This document shows, one piece after another, positions 1 through 4,233 of a stretch of 7,146 nucleotides of DNA. The notes beneath the pieces were generated by a model, which had not been told where the DNA came from, did not search any database, and saw only the letters and a program-made list of their open reading frames with translations. Made by a program: the position numbers and the translations under genes. Origin of the DNA: JAGXLC01 sp046545815 (GTDB lineage: Bacteria > Bacteroidota > Bacteroidia > Bacteroidales > UBA12077); contig JBKGZA010000170.1 in the NCBI GenBank assembly GCA_046545815.1, forward strand, positions 1 to 7,146, written 5' to 3'. Numbering within the stretch: the first letter of the stretch is position 1; each line of letters opens with the position of its first letter.

Positions 1-1
1 A

Positions 2-148
2 CCCATGTGTTCAGGTAACGTACCCATGTGTTCAGGTTAAATGCCCAACTGTTCATAAAGCTCACCCATATCTTCAGATTGAATGTCCATCAATTCGTAT
101 TTCCTGCCCATGTGTTCAGGTTGAATGTACAAGTGTTTTTGAGCATTG
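2..148. repeat. Degenerate tandem array, seven 21-bp units, cut by left edge
   Basis: Units start at 2, 23, 44, 65, 86, 107 and 128, a spacing of exactly 21 bp with no indels. The core of the best copies (units 1, 2 and 6) is CCCATGTGTTCAGGT; units 3, 5 and 7 are diverged. Across all seven units the CA at columns 3-4 and the TT at columns 9-10 do not change, and C at column 11 is kept in six. The rest drifts without clear regard to codon position. Twenty-one bp is two DNA helical turns, which suits repeated protein-binding sites on one face. Because 21 is also seven codons, one plus-strand frame stays open (see the partial ORF entry). A multi-site transposon end, for example IS21-like, with its outer end near TGTACA (126-131), is a plausible but unproven reading. 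No transposase gene is visible in the window. Confidence 0.85.
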
Positions 149-149
149 A
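3..149 (+). CDS. Possible 3' end of an ORF with heptapeptide repeats (doubtful)
   Basis: Reading from base 3, the frame is open for 48 codons to a TGA at 147-149 and continues off the left edge. It encodes seven 7-residue units with a consensus near PCVQVEC: the first residue is Pro in six units, residues 3 and 5 are mostly Val, Ile or Leu, and residue 7 is often Cys. An alternating hydrophobic pattern like this could form beta strands. However, any stop-free 21-bp repeat gives a stop-free frame, and the substitutions do not cluster at third codon positions. The minus strand also has a 35-codon open stretch over the same repeats, with units resembling PEHMGRK and SEDMGEL. I recognise no family. 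I think noncoding terminal repeats are more likely than a protein. Confidence 0.2.
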   Translation, partial: PCVQVTYPCVQVKCPTVHKAHPYLQIECPSIRISCPCVQVECTSVFEH

Positions 150-206
150 AAATGAAGGATCAGGAATTTTACAAAGAGGGGGGGAGTAAATATGGCCACA
201 AATGGC

Positions 207-247
207 AAAAACCGGAGGCAGTAAATAATAGTACTGCTTCCGGTTTT
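207..247 (-). terminator. Hairpin terminator, probably bidirectional
   Basis: The arms at 210-223 and 232-245 pair over 14 bp (AACCGGAGGCAGTA against TACTGCTTCCGGTT), with one G-T wobble and an 8-base AT-rich loop. On the minus strand the stem is followed by a run of T, and it lies just after the stop of the 240-aa gene at 258, so it should end that transcript. TTTT also follows the stem on the plus strand, so it may stop transcripts from the repeat array side as well. Confidence 0.75.
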
Positions 248-257
248 AAAAACAGGA

Positions 258-980
258 TTAGTTGGTTCCCGACTTTTCTTTATCGTTGGAGGAAGATTTT
301 ATGGCATTCATATTTTTTACAATTCTTGAGAAGGTAAATTGATTTCTTTTAATGGGATTTGAAGCATAATAGGCAGATGCAAGCTTGCAAACATCTATTG
401 CCTGTAAATAAATGGCGTTGAAAACATCAATGCATTCCTGAGTGATTTCTTGTGAAGAACCTTTGAGGGTTTCTTGTTTAACATTGGACAAATATACTTT
501 GTCTTTATATGACAAAATCCCCTCTAAGATTTCCGGATTGATGCCTTTTTCCTCAATCTGTGCTTTCAATTCTCCGGCCATTCCATCATTGAAGGTAACA
601 AGCAGGTTGAAAAGCGCTTCCTGATCGCCTTTGATCGCATCTTTATGGTATCTGTTGAATCCCAACTGCTTGAGTATATTCTTGCCATCTTTTTTAAAGA
701 GAACGGGAATCACCTTTTTGAAGAAAGCCAGCTCGTGAAGTGCCGGTTCCTGTACCTCGTTCATCTTTCGGGTGGCTTTCTGAACCTCCAATTGGGGATC
801 GATTCCCAGGAGTTTAATTCCCTCATCCACCTGGTGGATGGCATTGTGTACTTTTTCTTCCGTCCAGTGGGTAAATACCCTGGAAAGTTCCGGCAAATTG
901 CGCAGAAAATTTTCAAATGCAATGCGGGAGCCAAACAAAACTTCCACATCCCGATAATTGTAAACTCGTTTTCTTGGCAT
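258..980 (-). CDS. Uncharacterised 240-aa helical protein (Bacteroidota-type)
   Basis: I do not know the function of this protein. It has no signal peptide and no membrane segment, so it is probably cytosolic. It is rich in Lys, Glu, Asn and Leu and looks almost wholly alpha-helical. The N-terminus contains YNYRDVEVLF (residues 7-16), followed by a helical stretch with THWTEEKVHNAIHQVDEGI (37-55). A mid-protein GFNRYHKDAIKGD motif lies at 107-119, and a C-terminal helix pair contains IDVFNAIYLQAIDVCKLAS (184-202) and the tail KRNQFTFSRIV (211-221). From memory it resembles multi-copy hypothetical proteins of Bacteroidota with a similar start, but I cannot name a Pfam family. I chose the ATG at 980 over an in-frame ATG at 1091: the extra 37 residues are low-complexity and overlap a candidate promoter (1026-1057). 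The gene appears monocistronic, with a terminator 11 bp past its stop. The tail SSSNDKEKSGTN is probably disordered. Confidence 0.75.
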   Translation of the reverse strand: MPRKRVYNYRDVEVLFGSRIAFENFLRNLPELSRVFTHWTEEKVHNAIHQVDEGIKLLGIDPQLEVQKATRKMNEVQEPALHELAFFKKVIPVLFKKDGKNILKQLGFNRYHKDAIKGDQEALFNLLVTFNDGMAGELKAQIEEKGINPEILEGILSYKDKVYLSNVKQETLKGSSQEITQECIDVFNAIYLQAIDVCKLASAYYASNPIKRNQFTFSRIVKNMNAIKSSSNDKEKSGTN

Positions 981-1025
981 GGTCAAAGGGGTTTTAATGA
1001 TTAAACTTAAAGTTGAGTATCTTGG

Positions 1026-1057
1026 GAAAAGTATGAATAAAAAATATATTTTCCAAA
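1026..1057 (-). promoter_or_regulatory. Candidate Bacteroidota-type promoter of the 240-aa gene
   Basis: On the minus strand TTTG (1054-1057) is followed after 20 bp by TACTTTTC (1026-1033), close to the Bacteroidota -33/-7 pattern TTTG and TAnnTTTG. It would start transcription near 1020, about 40 bases before the chosen ATG at 980. Its position inside the longer ORF argues for the shorter protein. The match is by eye only, in AT-rich DNA. Confidence 0.4.
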
Positions 1058-1269
1058 TTGATTTTCTGGCAGCCAGTTGTTTACTACCCACTGGTCATAT
1101 TTGCTGAAATCCACTATTTACAAAGGATACATGAGATTTAAGGCTCTGTATGTCAGCTTTAAAATATTCCTGATGAATCTCCTGAAAGCGTGAATCTGTA
1201 AAGGATTGATTGAGAAAATGAAAATTTTTTAAAAAACTGAAATTTTGGGGATGATGGGGGTATAAAAAA

Positions 1270-1350
1270 GAAACATCCGGCACCCAAAAATTAATAACCA
1301 AAAAATCACATGTCGAACATTAACTTTAGAATGAGGGTTCCGGATGTTTC
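1270..1350. repeat. 16-bp inverted repeat with 49-bp spacer
   Basis: The left arm GAAACATCCGGCACCC (1270-1285) and the right arm GGGTTCCGGATGTTTC (1335-1350) are reverse complements at 15 of 16 positions. The 49-bp AT-rich spacer has no ORF. No T-run follows either arm closely and the loop is long for a terminator. It could be a small non-autonomous element or a structured RNA. I see no clear target-site duplication. Confidence 0.7.
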
Positions 1351-1504
1351 AAACTAAAACCTTATAACAATAAAACGGAAACAACTCGCAGATATTTCAT
1401 TAGTTTTTCACATTTCACAGCCGGCTGGCCAGGTAGGCGAACCTCAAAGATCACTGCCTGATTCAACATTTAAATTCAATCCTTTTTAAAAGTTCGGTTC
1501 CTAC

Positions 1505-1582
1505 CTAATTTGGACAAGCCAAAACCAAACAGGATGCTTTCAAGGAATTTAATGTGTTTCCGTTTTGGCTTGTCCAAATTAG
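1505..1582. repeat. Perfect 21-bp inverted repeat with 36-bp spacer (MITE-like)
   Basis: The arms at 1505-1525 and 1562-1582 are exact reverse complements over 21 bp; the left arm begins CTAATTTGGACAAGCC and ends AAAAC. The pairing stops abruptly on both sides (C opposite C). The spacer 1526-1561 has no ORF. Neither side has a T-run, so an intrinsic terminator is unlikely, although on the minus strand it lies 16 bp past the stop of the small ORF at 1599. The compact 78-bp size and perfect arms fit a miniature mobile element or a long hairpin RNA. No convincing direct repeats flank it. Confidence 0.85.
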
Positions 1583-1598
1583 CAATTATGGGTTTATG

Positions 1599-1718
1599 CT
1601 AAAACCTTAGTGAAGGGGATACCAAACCTGCGATTAAAATGCTCAAGACAATGCAAATAATACGGAGGATTTTGCTTACAGGAGGCGGCGTACCCTCCTC
1701 CAACTCCCTCTTTGTCAT
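1599..1718 (-). CDS. Doubtful small single-pass membrane protein, 39 aa
   Basis: From the ATG at 1716-1718 the frame encodes 39 residues: a charged start (MTKRELEEGTPPPVSK), then a hydrophobic stretch ILRIICIVLSILIAGLV (about residues 17-33) long enough to span a membrane, and a short tail ending LRF. The frame also extends upstream to a GTG at 1796, giving 65 aa, but that start overlaps the GH28 promoter region. Its layout of charged N-terminus, Pro-rich linker and one membrane helix looks more like a protein than random sequence. I know no family, see no ribosome binding site, and cannot exclude a chance ORF or the remnant of a larger gene. Confidence 0.25.
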   Translation of the reverse strand: MTKRELEEGTPPPVSKILRIICIVLSILIAGLVSPSLRF

Positions 1719-1789
1719 AGGAATAGAGCCTGATCGTGCAATTATCTTTAGTTCCGTGCATAGAGCAGCCAATTTTTTCCCATAATAAA

Positions 1790-1820
1790 TTGGCACTATA
1801 CCTTAATTTTTATAATTTTA
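1790..1820 (+). promoter_or_regulatory. Candidate promoter of the GH28 gene
   Basis: TTG (1790-1792) is followed after 20 bp by TAATTTTA (1813-1820), a near match to the Bacteroidota -33/-7 pattern with the same spacing as the promoter proposed for the 240-aa gene. The stretch also holds TTGGCA and TATAAT 15 bp apart, resembling a sigma-70 type site. Transcription would begin around 1826, leaving a leader of about 20 bases before the ATG at 1847. This argues against the upstream in-frame ATG at 1736. Confidence 0.45.
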
Positions 1821-1846
1821 GGGTATCCAAAAAAATCAATAGCCTT

Positions 1847-3496
1847 ATGAAATCCAAAAACATAAAAACTACATTCTTGAATATGAAGAGAAGCGGCATT
1901 CTCAAGCATCTCTTTCTGTTTCCAGGGAAAGCTCATTTCAGAAAACTTTTATGGGGTACATTGCCTTTGACCCTGATAATGCTTATTGGATCGGAAGTTG
2001 TAAGCGGACAGGTAAAAGCCCCCCAAAAAATAGCTCCCATTGATGCGCCGTTCGATATGCCGCAACTGGAACGACCCCAATTCCCGGATCAGACCTTCAA
2101 CATACAAGAATACGGGGCTAACCCGGATGGCGAGGATGGAAACAAGGATACCGAGGCCATCCATAAAGCCATCGAGGCTTGTCACAAAGCGGGCGGAGGA
2201 ACAGTCTTATTCCCGGAAGGTGATTGGCACACAGGCCCCATTCGCGTGCTGTATGACAACATTAACCTACGGATTGCTGAAGAAGCAACGGTTCACTTCA
2301 GCACCGACATTGAAGACTACTATCCTCTTGTTAAAGTACGCCACGAAGGGGTAGAGGCCTACAATTACTGTCCTCCGATATATGCACCCGAGGTGAAAAA
2401 CTTTGCCGTTACAGGCCAGGGCACCCTTGACGGAAACGGCGATGAATTCTGGTACGAATGGGCCACAGAAGGAGGCAGCCGTGAGGAAGCCGCCCAATAC
2501 CGCCTGCCCTTAAGAAAAAACTTCGGTAAAGGAGGTGGTGTGGAAGGTATGCGACCTACCTTCCTGGTACCCTGGAAAGCCGAAAACGTTCTGGTCGAGG
2601 GCATCACCATGAGAAACTCCCCCATGTGGAACGTGCATCCCGTTTACTGCAAGAATGTTATCGTACGCGGCATAGAAGTCTACGCGCCTTCCAACTCGCC
2701 CAATACCGATGGCATCAACCCCGACGGATGTAAAAACATGCTGATTGAATACAACCACTTCAATGTGGGGGATGATGCCATTCCCATTAAATCGGGGCTG
2801 GATGAAGACGGACTCCGTATCGATATTCCCAGCAAAAACATCGTGGTCCGTCATATCACTGCCAAGGGGGAACATGTGTATGGCGGCATTACCATAGGTA
2901 GCGAAGTCTCGGGTGGCATCGAGAATATTTATGCCTATGATCTGACCTTCGAAGGGATGCCCGCTGGTATTAAGATCAAGAGCGGTCGTGGTCGGGGAAA
3001 TGTAGTTAAGAACATTTACATTGAAGATGTGGAAATGAAAGATATGGTGGGCAATGCCATCTATATCTGCCCCAACGAGTACGGCGGCCGGGGAGTAGCT
3101 ACACATTTCAGAGACATCCATATCTCCGATGTGAAAATTGACGGGGCGAAAAAAGCCATCTATTCCTATGGTATGCCTGAAAAATGGCTCACCGGGATTA
3201 CTTTTAAAAACATTGATATCAAAAACGCTGAAGAAGGTGCCCTCCTTCAGCGTACCAAGGACCTGGCACTGGAGAATGTTTCCATACAGGCTGAAAACGG
3301 GCCGGCATTGATCATAGATGACATCATTGAAGGGAATCTGACCAACCTTTCGCTTGAACCGGAAAATGGCCAGCCTCAATTGCGCATAACCGGTGATGAA
3401 ACCGGATTTATAAACATTGATGACTCTGTTCCCGGCGAGGAGATGGAATTCAGAGACCGGGCTTCGGAAGATGTGCTGGAAAAAGATGGGGAATAG
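1847..3496 (+). CDS. Secreted GH28 family glycoside hydrolase (polygalacturonase-like)
   Basis: This is a 549-aa right-handed parallel beta-helix enzyme of family GH28, which hydrolyses alpha-galacturonate linkages in pectin (homogalacturonan or rhamnogalacturonan). Residues 1-54 form a Sec-type signal: basic start, hydrophobic LLWGTLPLTLIMLIGS (34-49), probable cleavage near VVSG-Q. The catalytic fold opens with FNIQEYGA (84-91) and AGGGTVLFPEG (115-125), as in exo-acting bacterial members. GH28 active-site motifs are NTDG (286-289, Asp288), GDD (308-310, Asp309 and Asp310), the HVYGG segment (343-347), and IKIKSGRGRG (375-384, the RIK motif with Lys for Arg). The usual GHG histidine position holds Tyr345, with a His two residues earlier, so linkage specificity may differ from standard polygalacturonases. 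I chose ATG 1847 because of the promoter at 1790-1820; ATG 1883 (MKRSG) would also give an intact signal. The gene converges on a GH106 rhamnosidase. Family assignment is firm, the exact substrate is not. Confidence 0.92.
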   Translation: MKSKNIKTTFLNMKRSGILKHLFLFPGKAHFRKLLWGTLPLTLIMLIGSEVVSGQVKAPQKIAPIDAPFDMPQLERPQFPDQTFNIQEYGANPDGEDGNKDTEAIHKAIEACHKAGGGTVLFPEGDWHTGPIRVLYDNINLRIAEEATVHFSTDIEDYYPLVKVRHEGVEAYNYCPPIYAPEVKNFAVTGQGTLDGNGDEFWYEWATEGGSREEAAQYRLPLRKNFGKGGGVEGMRPTFLVPWKAENVLVEGITMRNSPMWNVHPVYCKNVIVRGIEVYAPSNSPNTDGINPDGCKNMLIEYNHFNVGDDAIPIKSGLDEDGLRIDIPSKNIVVRHITAKGEHVYGGITIGSEVSGGIENIYAYDLTFEGMPAGIKIKSGRGRGNVVKNIYIEDVEMKDMVGNAIYICPNEYGGRGVATHFRDIHISDVKIDGAKKAIYSYGMPEKWLTGITFKNIDIKNAEEGALLQRTKDLALENVSIQAENGPALIIDDIIEGNLTNLSLEPENGQPQLRITGDETGFINIDDSVPGEEMEFRDRASEDVLEKDGE

Positions 3497-3515
3497 CAGG
3501 TAATGATTGAATGGA

Positions 3516-3590
3516 TGGTCATTTGGTAGTTATTCAGTGGTCATTCATCGAGAGGTTGGCAATGGGCAGTTGGCAGTTGGCAGTTGGCAA
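3516..3590. repeat. Short intergenic simple repeats (TGGTCATT and CAGTTGG types)
   Basis: TGGTCATT occurs at 3516-3523 and 3538-3545. CAGTTGG follows in three exact tandem copies at 3567-3587, preceded by a degenerate GTTGGCAATGGG (3555-3566). From memory, similar GGCAGTTGG-type arrays are frequent between genes in Bacteroidota and give false ORFs rich in QLAVGSW, as they do here. They lie between the GH28 stop and a gene remnant, and may mark the junction at which that gene lost its 5' part. Confidence 0.75.
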
Positions 3591-3599
3591 CCCCGAAGG

Positions 3600-3866
3600 C
3601 TGCAGTTGACAGAGACAAACAAACCGGTGGAAGGGGTTAGCCTGGAACCGCTTCTTTTTCATGAGGGCAAAAGTCGACAAGAACTCAAGGCACTCAGTGT
3701 TGAAACAGGTATTGAACTGGATCGTCTTCTTTCTGAGAACGAAATTACAAGAGAACTGACAGGAAAAATAACCCAGGCTCATGATCCTCCGTTATATGGT
3801 AAAGAAAGGATTGATCGTTGGAAATATTATAAAAAAAGTTTTTTACCCATGGATTTAGGCACTTAA
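3600..3866 (+). pseudogene. Gene remnant, C-terminal fragment of unknown protein
   Basis: An open frame runs from at least 3507 to a TAA at 3864-3866, but its first 28 or so codons are only the simple repeats. From about 3600 the translation looks like genuine protein: NKPVEGVSLEPLL, then EGKSRQELKALSVETGIELD, then ENEITRELTGKI and a charged tail ending SFLPMDLGT. With about 88 residues and no start codon or signal of its own, it seems to be the 3' end of a gene truncated at the repeats. The opening NKPVEGVSLEPLL faintly recalls a C-terminal segment of sulfatases (KPLDGVSLLPLL), and the middle faintly recalls C-terminal parts of the fumarase/adenylosuccinate lyase superfamily; neither match is strong enough for a name. 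It could instead be a small intact gene with an unrecognised start. Confidence 0.45.
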
Positions 3867-3935
3867 AGCGCAACTTGAACCAACATGTTGTTCAAACTTA
3901 TCTAAATATTGGTTTCTTCCGCGAAGCGCTTTTTT
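3865..3935 (+). terminator. Palindromic region, possible plus-strand terminator
   Basis: Directly after the stop of the remnant, AAAGCGC (3865-3871) can pair with GCGCTTT (3926-3932), and between them lies a self-complementary stretch centred on CAACATGTTG (3881-3890), extended by TTGAA and TTCAA with one bulged C (3875-3895). A T-run (3930-3935) ends the structure. It could terminate transcripts from GH28 and the remnant, or the palindrome could bind a dimeric regulator. The outer stem spans a long interior, so the terminator call is weak. Confidence 0.35.
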
Positions 3936-3950
3936 CCCAGGCTTGCCCTG

Positions 3951-4016
3951 AAAAAAGGTAGTACCTTACCGGTCAAATTCTTGCATTTTTTGGCAAAACT
4001 TGGCCGGTAAGGTACT
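3951..4016 (-). terminator. Long hairpin terminator for the GH106 transcript
   Basis: The arms AGTACCTTACCGGTCAA (3960-3976) and TTGGCCGGTAAGGTACT (4000-4016) pair over 17 bp with a single G-T wobble, and the 23-base loop can close further by TTGC with GCAA. On the minus strand the stem is followed after three bases by six T (3951-3956), the form of an intrinsic terminator. It sits about 220 bases beyond the GH106 stop, between the convergent genes. No T-run follows it on the plus strand. Confidence 0.6.
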
Positions 4017-4233
4017 GTCATTAAGTTGTTTTCCCGGAATGATTACAAGTCTGGCGGATAAATTTGATTAGAACAACAATCAGTTTCACAACTCCTGTTC
4101 TGGAATTAAATCGTCATATTGTTAAAACGTTATAGCTTTCAGATCAAATCGCCCTTCAGATCCATTGTCAGAAAGGCAATAATATTAAAGCACAGGACGG
4201 AGTAAAACCCTGCCCTATGTATAAAAACCTGAT

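Larger units (their letters stand above)
1098..1789. other. Intergenic region without a confident gene
   Basis: This stretch lies between two divergently oriented genes (240-aa gene on minus, GH28 on plus). It is AT-rich and holds the two long inverted repeats listed separately, a short GC-rich palindromic patch CAGCCGGCTGGCCAG (1418-1432), and one doubtful small membrane ORF on the minus strand. A 68-codon minus frame at 1095-1301 has no recognisable family and begins in a low-complexity Phe-rich stretch, so I do not call it a gene. No tRNA or known riboswitch pattern was recognised. Confidence 0.6.

Noticed and set aside
2..148. CRISPR array
   Set aside because: The copies are contiguous 21-bp units without unique spacers, and the repeats themselves diverge, unlike a CRISPR array.
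146..337. 63-codon plus frame after the repeat array
   Set aside because: It reads through the terminator hairpin and the end of the minus-strand gene, and shows no protein-like features.
645..1004. 119-codon plus-strand frame over the 240-aa gene
   Set aside because: The minus-strand protein has better composition, a promoter and a terminator; the plus frame is its shadow.
1095..1301. 68-codon minus frame upstream of the 240-aa gene
   Set aside because: It has a low-complexity Phe-rich start, no recognisable family, and its stop lies just upstream of the candidate promoter of the next gene. Too weak to call.
1736..1846. Upstream start for GH28 at 1736
   Set aside because: The extra residues precede and overlap the candidate promoter at 1790-1820 and would place a non-signal sequence before the signal peptide.
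2510..3379. 289-codon open frame antisense to GH28
   Set aside because: It lies wholly inside the GH28 gene, which has clear family motifs. The antisense translation has no recognisable domain and is a codon-pattern shadow.
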